A stretch of 64,000 nt of DNA, taken from assembly GCA_016712525.1 (NCBI GenBank), contig JADJQX010000001.1:2565501-2629500 (forward strand), read 5' to 3'. The notes under the pieces were generated by a model that made no database searches, was not told the DNA's origin, and saw only the letters and a list, made by a program, of their open reading frames with translations. The translations under genes and the position numbers were made by a program. Of the stretch, positions 35,577-43,785 are shown piece after piece (positions within the stretch are counted from its first letter, which is position 1; each line of letters begins with the position of its first letter). This stretch comes from Myxococcales bacterium (GTDB lineage Bacteria > Myxococcota_A > Polyangia > Polyangiales > Polyangiaceae).

Positions 35577-36007
35577 ACGCTGGAGGCGGGCGTGGTCGCG
35601 AGGCGGAGCTCCACCACGTGAGGCGCGAGGCGGTCCGTGTCGAGCACGCGTGCGCGCAAGAGGCCGCGCTCGAGGCGCACCGAGACCTTCACCTTCACGG
35701 CGCCTGCGCTCACCTCGACCACGCGCGCCGTCTCGGTGCCCGACGTGGGCCCGGCGAGCGGCCGCACGGTGCCGTCGACGAGCACGGTGGCCTCGAGGGA
35801 CACCTCGCCGCCGCGCTTCGCGTCGGACACGAGGATGCGCCCGTCGCGGAAATCGAGCTTGTATTTGGCGTCCCCCACGACGACCGCCTCGAGCTCGTGG
35901 GGCTCGTCGCTCTTCTTGGGGCGGAGCACGAGCGCGGCGAAGAGCGTGGCGAGCACGACGCCCGCGAGCACCACCTTGTCGACCCCGTCGGCGCGGCGCA
36001 CCCTCAC
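35435..36007 (-). CDS. N-terminal frame of the frameshifted CehA/McbA-type gene
   Basis: A 190-codon frame starting at the ATG at 36007, which overlaps the TGA of tsaE (ATGA). It has a membrane segment or signal anchor (VVLAGVVLATLFAALVL) and a beta-rich domain. The sequence makes sense down to TANAAIFEGP (about 35510), after which it turns into an Arg/Ser-rich run typical of an out-of-frame read, ending in PSSPPPLP. Its real continuation is the frame that ends at 33279. Confidence 0.65.
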   Translation of the reverse strand: MRVRRADGVDKVVLAGVVLATLFAALVLRPKKSDEPHELEAVVVGDAKYKLDFRDGRILVSDAKRGGEVSLEATVLVDGTVRPLAGPTSGTETARVVEVSAGAVKVKVSVRLERGLLRARVLDTDRLAPHVVELRLATTPASSVWVPGSGELVSGDAVTANAAIFEGPRTRSSSRRRSGRASPSSPPPLP

Positions 36008-36498
36008 GGGGCCCCCCCGAGCTCGGCGGCGAGCGGCCCTCCGACGAAGGCCCTTCGTGCGTTCGTGCCCTCGACCCTCAGCGTGACGGTCAGCTCGGGC
36101 TCACCCCCGAGGGCCGCCTCGGCGCCTTCGCCCCACTCGACGACGAGCACGGCGCCCTCGTCGCGACGCTCACGGAGCCCGAGCCCCTCGACCTCGGCGA
36201 GGAAGCCTTGGGACCTCGGCCCGCCCTCGCGGAGGCGGTAGAGATCGGCGTGCAGCACGAGGCCCACCTTGCACGGGTACTCGGTGACGAGCACGAACGT
36301 GGGGCTCGTGACGGCCGTCTCTTCGCCCACGCCGAGCGCGCGGAGGAGGGCGCGTGTGAAGAAGGTCTTCCCGGCGCCGAGGTCGCCGTCGAGGCGCACG
36401 AGGTCCCCGGGCCGCAGGCGAGGCGCGACCTTCTCGGCGAGCGCCTTGGTGGCTCGGCGGTTGGGGAGGGCGATCTCGACGGGGGGCTTCGGGGTCAC
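36004..36498 (-). CDS. tsaE: tRNA threonylcarbamoyladenosine biosynthesis ATPase TsaE
   Basis: A 164-residue P-loop protein: GDLGAGKTFFTRALL (Walker A), TSPTFVLVTEY, HADLYRL and VVEWGEG. It belongs to the complex that makes t6A37 in tRNAs reading ANN codons. Length and motif order are normal. Its TGA overlaps the start of the next gene. Confidence 0.93.
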   Translation of the reverse strand: MTPKPPVEIALPNRRATKALAEKVAPRLRPGDLVRLDGDLGAGKTFFTRALLRALGVGEETAVTSPTFVLVTEYPCKVGLVLHADLYRLREGGPRSQGFLAEVEGLGLRERRDEGAVLVVEWGEGAEAALGGEPELTVTLRVEGTNARRAFVGGPLAAELGGAP

Positions 36499-36789
36499 GG
36501 GTGTCGGTGGCGAGGGATCGTGGGGCGCGGGCCTACCACGACCTGCCCTCTCGAGCAGCCCGTTGATTTACTCCCGTTAGCCCGTCGCCGCCGCATCCCG
36601 ACCGCCTTCGTTGCGATCCTGCGGTGCCTGCTCACCTACGAAAGTAGGCTCCGCGGGCTCCTCGGATCGCGCCTTGGCGGGTCGGGCGCGGACAACGACG
36701 GGCTTCGGTCCCTAAATCAACGTGCTGCTCCTACTCCGATTCTCGCACGAAGCCGGCCCGGAGGGGGCGCGTTCGAGTGGCTTTTGGAC

Positions 36790-38025
36790 CTACTCCGCGC
36801 GCATGGTGGCCATCCTGTTCGGCCGGAACGTGAGGGCCTGGAGGACGACGGGCGGAGCCCCCGGTGGGCGCGTGGTGGCCGCGCGCGCACCTTCCCGGTC
36901 CTCGTATTCGAGGCATACCTTCTCGTCCAGGAGGGCGCTCACGCCGGGCGGGTCTCGGATGGTCACGAACACGCCATCGTCGACCGGGCGGACGCGGCGC
37001 TCACGAAGCGAGAGCGTATCGAGATCTCGGATCCGTGCGCGGACGGCGACCCCTTCGAAGGAGCCACCGAACCTTTCGAGCCCCGCGGCGCTGCACGCGT
37101 CGAACGTGAGCTGCGGCCGAAAGAGCTGCGCCACGCGGACGACGACGGCGCGGCTGCCTGCCCCGTAGCGCGACTCGACGACCGCCGCCTCGGCCTCCGC
37201 GAGAGGGAGCTTCTGCGGCAGCACGAAGGCCCCCACGGCGCGGAGCCCGTCGAGCTCCGCGGGGAGCATGGCCGTGTGGAAGGTGCGCCCGTCGAGCTCC
37301 ATGGTCTCGCGCATGAGCGCGATGAGGAGGGTCTCGTGGGAGCCGCCCTTGGCCTCGGTGACGAGGGGGAGCTCCGCGAGGCCCGAGGTGCGATACCGAA
37401 TCATGGCGCCGCCGAGGTTCTGGAATACCCAGTACGAGGCGCCCTTCTCGGGGACGAAGGCGGTGGGCAGCTCCCCACCGCGCGAGCGCACGTCGGCGTC
37501 GAGCGTGGCATCGGTCGATTCGACGAAGGCGAGGGGGAGCGGGCGCCGCGCGTCGCACGCGAGATCTTCGTAGATCGCGATCCCGCAGGTCGTCACCGGG
37601 GGGTTGCGTTCGTCACGCTGGTTCGCCCATTCGCGGGGGCTGAGGGGACGTTCGGGGAAGGCCAGGACGGTGCTCGGGCCGGGGCCATGGGCGCAGGCCA
37701 TCCCCGTGGGCTTGGGAACGGTCGCGTGGAGGTGGGCCATGGCCGTCTCGCGATCGAGCCGAGTCATGCCGCCGCTCGCGAGGACTTGAAGCGAGCCAGG
37801 GACGACCCCCTTCGGCTTCGGCAGGACGTAGACCTTCCCGGCGCGCTTGGGCCACACGCTGACGACCGCCTCCCCACGCGCGGACGTCACGACGACCTGT
37901 TCGAGAGGTGCGGTGGGGACGCGAGGGTCCGCCGAGAGCCCCGCGGCGAGCGCGAGCTTCGGGGAGGACAAGGGGAGCGCGAGCGCGACGAGGAGCGCAC
38001 CGAGGAAGTGGGGAGAGCGTGACAT
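36790..38025 (-). CDS. Exported protein of unknown function
   Basis: From the ATG at 38025 the protein has 411 residues and a clear signal peptide (FLGALLVALALPLSSPKLALAA). An in-frame ATG 42 bases upstream would bury this signal. The mature part is beta-rich with scattered Cys (TTCGIAIYEDLACDARR; FDACSAAG; KVCLEYED) and no family that I recognise. It probably acts in the periplasm or at the cell surface. About 290 bp without a gene separate it from tsaE. Confidence 0.68.
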   Translation of the reverse strand: MSRSPHFLGALLVALALPLSSPKLALAAGLSADPRVPTAPLEQVVVTSARGEAVVSVWPKRAGKVYVLPKPKGVVPGSLQVLASGGMTRLDRETAMAHLHATVPKPTGMACAHGPGPSTVLAFPERPLSPREWANQRDERNPPVTTCGIAIYEDLACDARRPLPLAFVESTDATLDADVRSRGGELPTAFVPEKGASYWVFQNLGGAMIRYRTSGLAELPLVTEAKGGSHETLLIALMRETMELDGRTFHTAMLPAELDGLRAVGAFVLPQKLPLAEAEAAVVESRYGAGSRAVVVRVAQLFRPQLTFDACSAAGLERFGGSFEGVAVRARIRDLDTLSLRERRVRPVDDGVFVTIRDPPGVSALLDEKVCLEYEDREGARAATTRPPGAPPVVLQALTFRPNRMATMRAE

Positions 38026-38253
38026 GGGGGATTTCCAAAGAAGGGGCTTCCGCTGTGCACCACGCACGGACGAGGAGGTCGGACACCCGAGACCGACCCG
38101 AGCTTGGTGCTCACGGAGCTGCCTTTCGTGGTGGATGTCGGCGCTCAGCCCAGGAGCGTTGCGTGGAATTTTCTCTCGTTCGAGCGTTTTCCGCTTGGCG
38201 ATGGTGCCGAGACTGCCCGCGCGATCGGGGCTGGCCCCCTCTTCGCTTGTGGG

Positions 38254-39153
38254 TCAGGCGCTCTTGGCGAGCGCGCGCTCGAGCGCGGTCCGCAGGGCGA
38301 CGTGATGCCTCCCCAAGAGCCCCCGCTTGACGGCGAGCACGATCGGGTGGCGCCCCTCCTGGCGAGCGAGCTCCCCGATCTCGACGACGCAGAGCTCGCG
38401 AGCGAGGTCCTTCGCGACCCTCGAGGGGAGGACCCCGGGGAGGTCTCCCTCGAGGCAGACCCTGGCGGCGACTTCGAACGAGTCGCACGAGAACCGCGGC
38501 CGACCGGCGCCGATCGCCGCGAGGAGCCGCGCGTAGTATCCGCGACGCGAGAGGCTCGCGCGTGTGAGACCGACCCACCGCCCCTCGGCCACGGCGGCGC
38601 GCGCGACGGCCTCGTCCACACGCCGTGGCCTCACGAGCACGAGCTCTTCGGTGCCCACCTGGAACGCCTCGACGCGTTCGTCCTCGAGGGGGCCGGCCAC
38701 GGCGACCACGTCGAGCTCCCCGGCCACGAGCGCCCTCACCAGGGTCACCGCGCGGCCTGACACGAGCTCGAGCGTGCCCGGGAGCGCCGCTCGGTCGGCG
38801 AAGAGCGCCTGCGTGAGCGAGCGGAGCGCGAGGCTCTCGTACGCCCCGACGCGGAGGACACGAGGGGCCCTCCGCTCCCCCGCGGCTTCGGGGAGGAGAC
38901 CTTCCAGCACTGCGAGCGCGGGCTCCGCTGCCTCGACGAGCTCGCGCGCGAAGGGCGTGAGGGTGGGCCGGCCCCGCCCGCGCTCGACGAGCGGCCGCCG
39001 AAAGAGCCGCTCGAGGGTGTCGATCCGCTCCGAGAGCGTGGACGGCGCGATGCCGAGGAGCTTCGCCGCGTCGCGAAAGCCCTCGGAGGTGGCGAGGGCC
39101 CGCAGAGACTCGAGCTTCTCGACGTGCTTCAGGAGCGTCGACACCCCCGCCAA
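38254..39153 (-). CDS. LysR-family transcriptional regulator
   Basis: About 299 residues. The N-terminal wHTH reads LRALATSEGFRDAAKLLGIA followed by PSTLSERIDTLERLFRRPL, then the effector-binding domain with RVLRVGAYESLALRSL and ELDVVAVAGPL. The start is uncertain: TTG at 39153 (GAGG upstream) or GTG at 39144. It is divergent from the bufferin-type operon with 131 bp between, the usual geometry for a LysR regulator and its target; control of that operon is an inference. Confidence 0.88.
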   Translation of the reverse strand: MAGVSTLLKHVEKLESLRALATSEGFRDAAKLLGIAPSTLSERIDTLERLFRRPLVERGRGRPTLTPFARELVEAAEPALAVLEGLLPEAAGERRAPRVLRVGAYESLALRSLTQALFADRAALPGTLELVSGRAVTLVRALVAGELDVVAVAGPLEDERVEAFQVGTEELVLVRPRRVDEAVARAAVAEGRWVGLTRASLSRRGYYARLLAAIGAGRPRFSCDSFEVAARVCLEGDLPGVLPSRVAKDLARELCVVEIGELARQEGRHPIVLAVKRGLLGRHHVALRTALERALAKSA

Positions 39154-39284
39154 TTACCTCACGGCCGCGCCGTCGTCACGTTCGGAGCCGCCGAACGACC
39201 CGTTCGCCGAACCCGCGCGTTACCCGCCCGCTCGCTCGCCGTAGAGGTCGGGGCCGCGAAGGGCGGCAAGGAGAACGAAATACG

Positions 39285-39779
39285 ATGATCGACGGCAAAC
39301 AGACCTCGGGTGCGGCGCTCGTCGCTGCGGTGGCGGCTCTCTTCGCGGTGGCGTGCTCGAGCACGCCCGAGACCACGGCGCAGACCACCCAGGCGCAGAG
39401 CGTCAAGTGTGTGGGCATCAACTCCTGCAAAGGCACGAGCGAGTGCCAGAGCGCCGACGGCAAGAGCCAGTGCCAGGGCCAGAACGAGTGCAAGGGCCAA
39501 GGGTACGTCACCGTCCCCTCCGAGAAGGAGTGCCGTGACAAGGGCGGCTCCCTCTACTCCGAAGCTGCCGCCCAGAAGGACGGCGGCGCAGGCGCGGACG
39601 CGACGCCGAAGACCACGGCCTCGCTCAAGTGCGAGGGCATCAACGGCTGCAAGGGCCAGGGCGGCTGCGCCGGGAACGGCCACGCGTGCCAGGGCAAGAA
39701 CGAGTGCAAGGGGCAAGGCTGGGTCGCGGTGCCGAGCGAGGCGGACTGCACGGGCAAGGGCGGAAAGATCATCTCCTGA
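39285..39779 (+). CDS. BufA2-type bufferin precursor (lipoprotein, duplicated Cys-rich core)
   Basis: A 164-residue precursor with signal peptide and lipobox FAVAC. Two similar modules follow, each with six Cys: KCVGINSCKG...CQGQNECKGQGYV...KEC and KCEGINGCKG...CQGKNECKGQGWV...ADC. These CKG/GQNxCKGQGW signatures belong to bufferins, ribosomal peptides whose Cys are modified by an MNIO enzyme and which bind copper or other metals in the periplasm. AAGGAG lies 10-15 bases before the ATG. The MNIO gene starts one base after the stop. The doubled core and the lipid anchor are unusual. Confidence 0.85.
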   Translation: MIDGKQTSGAALVAAVAALFAVACSSTPETTAQTTQAQSVKCVGINSCKGTSECQSADGKSQCQGQNECKGQGYVTVPSEKECRDKGGSLYSEAAAQKDGGAGADATPKTTASLKCEGINGCKGQGGCAGNGHACQGKNECKGQGWVAVPSEADCTGKGGKIIS

Positions 39780-39780
39780 C

Positions 39781-40566
39781 ATGGGTACGGTGGGTGTCGG
39801 GCTCCGCACGAGCCACTACGATTCATGGCTCTCGGGGCCCGCACGGCCGCCGCCCTACCTCGAGATGATCACGGAGAACGTGCTCGGCCGGGGCGGGAGG
39901 CCGCGCGCGGTGCTCGAGGCCGTGCGCGCGCGCTCGGACGTGTTCCTCCACGGCGTCTCGCTCTCGATCGGCGGCCCCGATCCGCTCGACGAGGCGTACC
40001 TGCACGACCTCCGGGTCTTGGCGAACGCCATCGACGCGAGGCACGTCTCCGACCACGTGTGTTTCGGCCGGGTAGGGGGCGTGCACGGGCACGACCTCTG
40101 GCCGATGCCGCTCACGGAAGAGTCCCTCGAGCACCTCTCGGCCCGGGTCGCGCACGCGCAAGAGAGGCTCGGTCGCCCGCTCGTGCTCGAGAACGTCTCG
40201 AGCTACTTGAGGCTCCGCGAGGACGAGATGGGCGAGGCCGAGCTCCTCGCGCGCCTCGCCGAACGAACCGGCGCGAAGCTCTTGCTCGACGTGAACAACG
40301 TCGTCGTCTCGGCGAAAAACCATGGCTTCTCGGCCGAGGCGTACGTGAGCACGCTCGCGCCCTCGAGCGTCGCGTACATGCACGTCGCGGGGCACTCGAG
40401 GCGAGAGGGCTATCGCTTCGACGACCACGCCAGCATCCCGTGTGACGAGGTCCGCGCGTTGCTCGCGTTCGCGAGGGCGCACGTCGGTGACGTGCCGTGC
40501 ATCTTCGAGTGGGACGAGAACCTCCCCGATCTCCAGGGCTACTTGGCCGAGGCCGACGCGCTATGA
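39781..40566 (+). CDS. MNIO-family bufferin maturase (DUF692)
   Basis: A 261-residue TIM-barrel protein of the multinuclear non-heme iron oxidase family. It opens with GVGLRTSHYDSWL and contains YLEMITENVLG, FLHGVSLSIGG, VSDHVCFGRVGG, VLENVSSYL, LLLDVNNVVVSA and YMHVAGHSRR, with His, Asp and Glu ligands for the iron cluster. It would oxidise Cys of the precursor encoded upstream. It ends by overlapping the BufC-like gene (ATGA), forming bufA2-bufB-bufC. Confidence 0.93.
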   Translation: MGTVGVGLRTSHYDSWLSGPARPPPYLEMITENVLGRGGRPRAVLEAVRARSDVFLHGVSLSIGGPDPLDEAYLHDLRVLANAIDARHVSDHVCFGRVGGVHGHDLWPMPLTEESLEHLSARVAHAQERLGRPLVLENVSSYLRLREDEMGEAELLARLAERTGAKLLLDVNNVVVSAKNHGFSAEAYVSTLAPSSVAYMHVAGHSRREGYRFDDHASIPCDEVRALLAFARAHVGDVPCIFEWDENLPDLQGYLAEADAL

Positions 40567-41336
40567 AGCTCGCCGACTACCAGCGGGCCCTCGCGCGCGC
40601 CGTGCGTTTCCGCGAGACCCCCGAGGAGCTGTCGCGGGGCGTCCTCGGGGCTGGCTCGCTCTCTCCGGACAGCGCCATCGACGTGTACCGGACCATGTAT
40701 TGGTATCGGCTCGTCGATGCCCTCTTCGACCTCTTGCCGCGCACGGCCTACCTCCTCGGGAAGCGGAGGTTCACCGAGCTCGTGTGCTCCGCCCTCGCCG
40801 ACTCTCCCTCGACGTTCTTCGCGCTCGAGCGGCTGGCGGCGCCCGTGTCTCGCTTCCTCGCCGCGCACCCCAAAACGCCACCCCTCACGGCCGACGTGAC
40901 ACGCATCGAGGCCGCGTTCGTCGAGGCCTTGCTCTCGCCGAACGCCGAGGCCCCGCTGCTGTCCCGGGCGCACGTCTCCGACCCGAGCTTCGCCGCGCGC
41001 GTAGCGAGGGTGCACCCGAGCGTTCGTCACGTGACCGTGGCGCCGGAGGCGCTCGCGATCTTCGTGGCCGACCCCGCCGAGCCCGAGGTCGACGGCGCCG
41101 ACAAGGGTGAGCCGCCGTCCCGCGCGGTGCACGTCGTGCTCTCGCGGCCTTCGATGCGCGTGCTCTCTCTCGTGATCGACGACGCCGAGCGCGAGCTCCT
41201 CCAGCGGGACGACGTACCGATCGTCTCTTTGATCCAGACCCTCGCCGGGCCCGACGGGGTGCCCGAGCGAGCCTTTTCGCGATTGGCCACGTGGATGAGC
41301 CACGGCCTCCTCACCCTCACCGAGATCCCTTCATGA
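40563..41336 (+). CDS. BufC/HvfC-type partner protein (DUF2063 N-terminal domain)
   Basis: A 257-residue protein whose N-terminus (LADYQRALARAVRF; SAIDVYRTMYWYRLVDAL; FPSLL-like LLPRTAYLLG) matches the DUF2063 helical domain found next to MNIO enzymes, where it presents the precursor to the oxidase. The C-terminal half is the more variable arm. The start overlaps the maturase stop, and its own stop overlaps the next start (ATGA). Confidence 0.88.
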   Translation: MKLADYQRALARAVRFRETPEELSRGVLGAGSLSPDSAIDVYRTMYWYRLVDALFDLLPRTAYLLGKRRFTELVCSALADSPSTFFALERLAAPVSRFLAAHPKTPPLTADVTRIEAAFVEALLSPNAEAPLLSRAHVSDPSFAARVARVHPSVRHVTVAPEALAIFVADPAEPEVDGADKGEPPSRAVHVVLSRPSMRVLSLVIDDAERELLQRDDVPIVSLIQTLAGPDGVPERAFSRLATWMSHGLLTLTEIPS

Positions 41337-41815
41337 GCCTCCGAGTTTGCATGACTCTCTTCGCCCTCTTCGCCGCGACCTTCGGTGTCGCTGCAGCAGG
41401 CTGCGCCGCCGAGACCGAGGACACGACACCCAAGGACCGCACCGCCCCTGGCCCGACGATGCGGCCGGGCGAGCAGTGCCTCTCGTGCCACCGCGCCGGT
41501 GGGCAGGCCTCGCGCATCCCGTGGACGGCGGCCGGCACCGTGTTCCGCTCCGCCACCTCGAACGCTGAGGACGGGGTCGAGGGGGCCATCGTCGAGATCG
41601 TGGACTCGACGGGCAAGACCGAGCGGCTCACGACGAACGCCGTCGGCAACTTCTACACGGGGACGCCGCTCACGAAGCCGCTCACCATGAGCGTGACCTT
41701 CGAGGGGAAGACGGCGAAGATGCCTATCCCGTTGAACGCGGACGGCGCCTGCAACGCCTGCCATTCCCACCCCGACCCGATCGGCGGGGCCATCGGTCGC
41801 ATTCGAATTCCGTAG
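41333..41815 (+). CDS. Diheme cytochrome c-like lipoprotein in the bufferin operon
   Basis: A 160-residue lipoprotein: signal peptide with lipobox AAAGC, then two heme-binding CxxCH motifs, CLSCH at about residue 49 and CNACH near 142, flanking a transthyretin/carboxypeptidase-regulatory-like beta domain (GAIVEIVDSTGKTERLTTN). It is translationally coupled to the BufC-like gene. It may deliver or take electrons in the periplasm, perhaps linked to copper redox state; that role is inferred from linkage only. Confidence 0.8.
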   Translation: MSLRVCMTLFALFAATFGVAAAGCAAETEDTTPKDRTAPGPTMRPGEQCLSCHRAGGQASRIPWTAAGTVFRSATSNAEDGVEGAIVEIVDSTGKTERLTTNAVGNFYTGTPLTKPLTMSVTFEGKTAKMPIPLNADGACNACHSHPDPIGGAIGRIRIP

Positions 41816-41914
41816 TCTCGGCCGAGCCGATCTCCCGGTTGCGGTCGGCCGAGAGCGCGACCCAGGTCCCTTATGGCTGCCCGCCCGCGAGGGGCTCGTC
41901 GTGGGGTGCCATTC

Positions 41915-41952
41915 GAAAAACAAGAGGCCCACGCGGGGGACGCGTGGGCCTC
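41915..41952 (-). terminator. Strong intrinsic terminator for the gene at 41989-42768
   Basis: A perfect 12-bp stem (GAGGCCCACGCG with CGCGTGGGCCTC) with a five-base loop. On the minus strand the stem is followed by TTGTTTTT. Confidence 0.9.
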
Positions 41953-41988
41953 GGGGTGCTGCGGGGTGGGAAGGTCAGGACGCTTCGA

Positions 41989-42768
41989 TCACGCGGCGCG
42001 CGACGGGGGCGCCTCGTCGATCCTGTCGCCCTCGGTGGGCTCGGGCGTGATGCCCTTCGGGGCGCGCTGCCGGGCGATGCGCTTGTGGGCGAGCGGGGCG
42101 AGGAGCACGCGGTCGAGCGAGGCGCCCTCGAGCAGGGCGTGGGCCTCGACGAGGCGGGCATACTCGCGCAGGGCGTCGATGGCGTCGTTGTAGACCGCGA
42201 CGTTGTCGTTCGAGGAGCTCTCGACGTGGGCGTCGACGGAGGCCTCACGCGCCATGACGAAGGCGCCGTATGCGGTCTTGGCGGCCTTCATGTGGGGGTT
42301 GCAGCCGAGCGTCTGGAGGGCTTTCGCGACCTTCGGGTGAGCGGTGCGCTCGAGCACGCGGCCGCAGGCGACGTCGAGCTCGCTGGCGTCCGAGGTGAGG
42401 AAGCCCGTGCCCTCGGGGAAGAGCGCCGCGAGCACGGCGCGGGCGGTGTCACCGACCGAGTCGCCCTCGGGGAGCTGGGCGTGGACCTTGAGGAGGTCGC
42501 GGACGGCGGCGAAGGCCTTTCGCAGGGCGACGAGCGGCAGGAAGAGCCCCTCTTGGGCGGGCGCCTCGCTGCCGCCGAGGACAAGTGGATCGTCCTCCTT
42601 GGGGATCGAGCGACTGGCCGCGTCGAGGGCTTCGTTGGTGCGCTTCACGCGGACGAGGGCAGCGGCCAAGGTGCGGTGGAGCTTCTTGCCTTTGGCGATG
42701 CGGAGGAGGTCGCGGCCAGCGACGAGGGCGTCGTTCACGGTGAAGGCGTGGATGGCGTACGTGCTCAT
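41989..42768 (-). CDS. Hypothetical protein
   Basis: A 259-residue soluble protein from the ATG at 42768, preceded by a purine-rich AGAGAG. It is predicted to be mostly helical: TVNDALVAGRDLLRIAKGKK, LPLVALRKAFAAVRDLLKVH, NAVYNDAIDALREYARLVEA-type stretches. The last 40 residues are basic then acidic and Pro-rich. No known family recognised. It has its own terminator and appears to be a single transcription unit at the border of the repeat-rich stretch. Confidence 0.68.
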   Translation of the reverse strand: MSTYAIHAFTVNDALVAGRDLLRIAKGKKLHRTLAAALVRVKRTNEALDAASRSIPKEDDPLVLGGSEAPAQEGLFLPLVALRKAFAAVRDLLKVHAQLPEGDSVGDTARAVLAALFPEGTGFLTSDASELDVACGRVLERTAHPKVAKALQTLGCNPHMKAAKTAYGAFVMAREASVDAHVESSSNDNVAVYNDAIDALREYARLVEAHALLEGASLDRVLLAPLAHKRIARQRAPKGITPEPTEGDRIDEAPPSRAA

Positions 42769-43093
42769 GGTGGTCTCTCTTTCGGAGTGCGCGGGATGGC
42801 GGCGTGATTGCCGCGTATCTCGTTCACGCCGGGACAGACCACGCCCGATCGGATTCGTTCCGAAGCACCTTGTCACCCGATCGGCGTACACGGGACATCG
42901 AGGCCCGTCTGGCGGCTCCCGTGCCAGCGAGAATGGGCGAATTTCTCGAGGTTTTTGCCATGCCTACCTCGGTGCCAGGTGCCGCACCTTGGTGGGTGAG
43001 GTGCGGTGGAAAAAGGGGATTTGGGGTGAAAAAAGCTCCCGGGCGGGCGCGCGTGGATCGGGAGGAGACCCCAAAAATCCCGATCTTTCCCAT

Positions 43094-43204
43094 CTATGGG
43101 ATGGGACGGGGGGGTATTTGGGTACCCCGCCCTCCCATGGTGGGGATGGGCGAGGGGGGTATTTGGGTACCCCGCCCTCCCATGGTGGGGATGGGCGAGG
43201 GGGT
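43094..43204. repeat. 45-bp tandem repeat, two full copies plus part of one
   Basis: Two copies of a 45-bp unit (43115-43159 and 43160-43204) containing the palindromes GGGTACCC and CCATGG, preceded by a partial unit. The unit can fold into hairpins on either strand. A 45-base period keeps frames open, so apparent proteins across it are artefacts. Confidence 0.85.
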
Positions 43205-43603
43205 GATTTTGGTCTCCTTTTCGCCGGGCGGGGCATGGGACGGGATGCGGACTTCGTGAGCCGGCGCGGGTCGGTGTGGGTGCTCCGGCCGCTCCGACCG
43301 CTCTCGCGAGGACGACCGCGAGCTCGCGAGGGCTCCACATGGGGTGCCGGGTTAGCTCCGTCAGCTCCGTCCGCACGTCGAGCACGATGTCTCCCGCTGC
43401 TGCCAACGGAGCGCTCGCGGGGCTGTGGATGTGCTCGTGCATCGTCGCGTAGCCGTGCTCCCGAGGCGCTTGGGCCAGTTGTGCCCTGTCTGGGCGGTTC
43501 ACGTCGCGCGAGCCGTGAGGGGCGAGAGCGCGTCGCATTTGGTTGCTTGCTGCGCGAAGACTCGTCGTTGCCGGAGCGTGTGCTGGTCCTTGCGGGGTGC
43601 GAG

Positions 43604-43650
43604 GATGTGTCAGCGATGTCGTGGCGTAGATGTGTCAGCGATGTCCTGGC
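43604..43650 (+). repeat. Two 22-bp direct repeats spaced at 25 bp
   Basis: GATGTGTCAGCGATGTC followed by G or C and TGGC occurs at 43604 and again at 43629. Such motifs resemble the outer ends of some insertion sequences, so this may be a relic or target of a mobile element; no transposase gene is adjacent. Confidence 0.6.
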
Positions 43651-43785
43651 ACTGGACCGAAATGGACGCCTGCCCGGGCGAAGTACCATAGGCGACGGGT
43701 AGTCGGATCCCTTCTCTGGAACCGTCGCTCGCGATGACGTGCTTCACGCTTGACGGTGCTTTCCTCCAATGATCTGCTGTTGGGT

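Larger units (their letters stand above)
42769..43785. other. Gene-free repeat-bearing stretch
   Basis: About 1 kb without a convincing gene. Open frames here are repeat-driven and lack codon bias or domains. It contains a 45-bp tandem repeat (43094-43204) and a 25-bp tandem repeat (43604-43650), and separates core-type genes from the acquired-looking segment. Confidence 0.7.

Noticed and set aside
43094..43204. Tandem repeat considered as a coding repeat protein
   Set aside because: The 45-bp period keeps all frames open; there is no start, ribosome site or codon bias, and two strands give equally plausible peptides.
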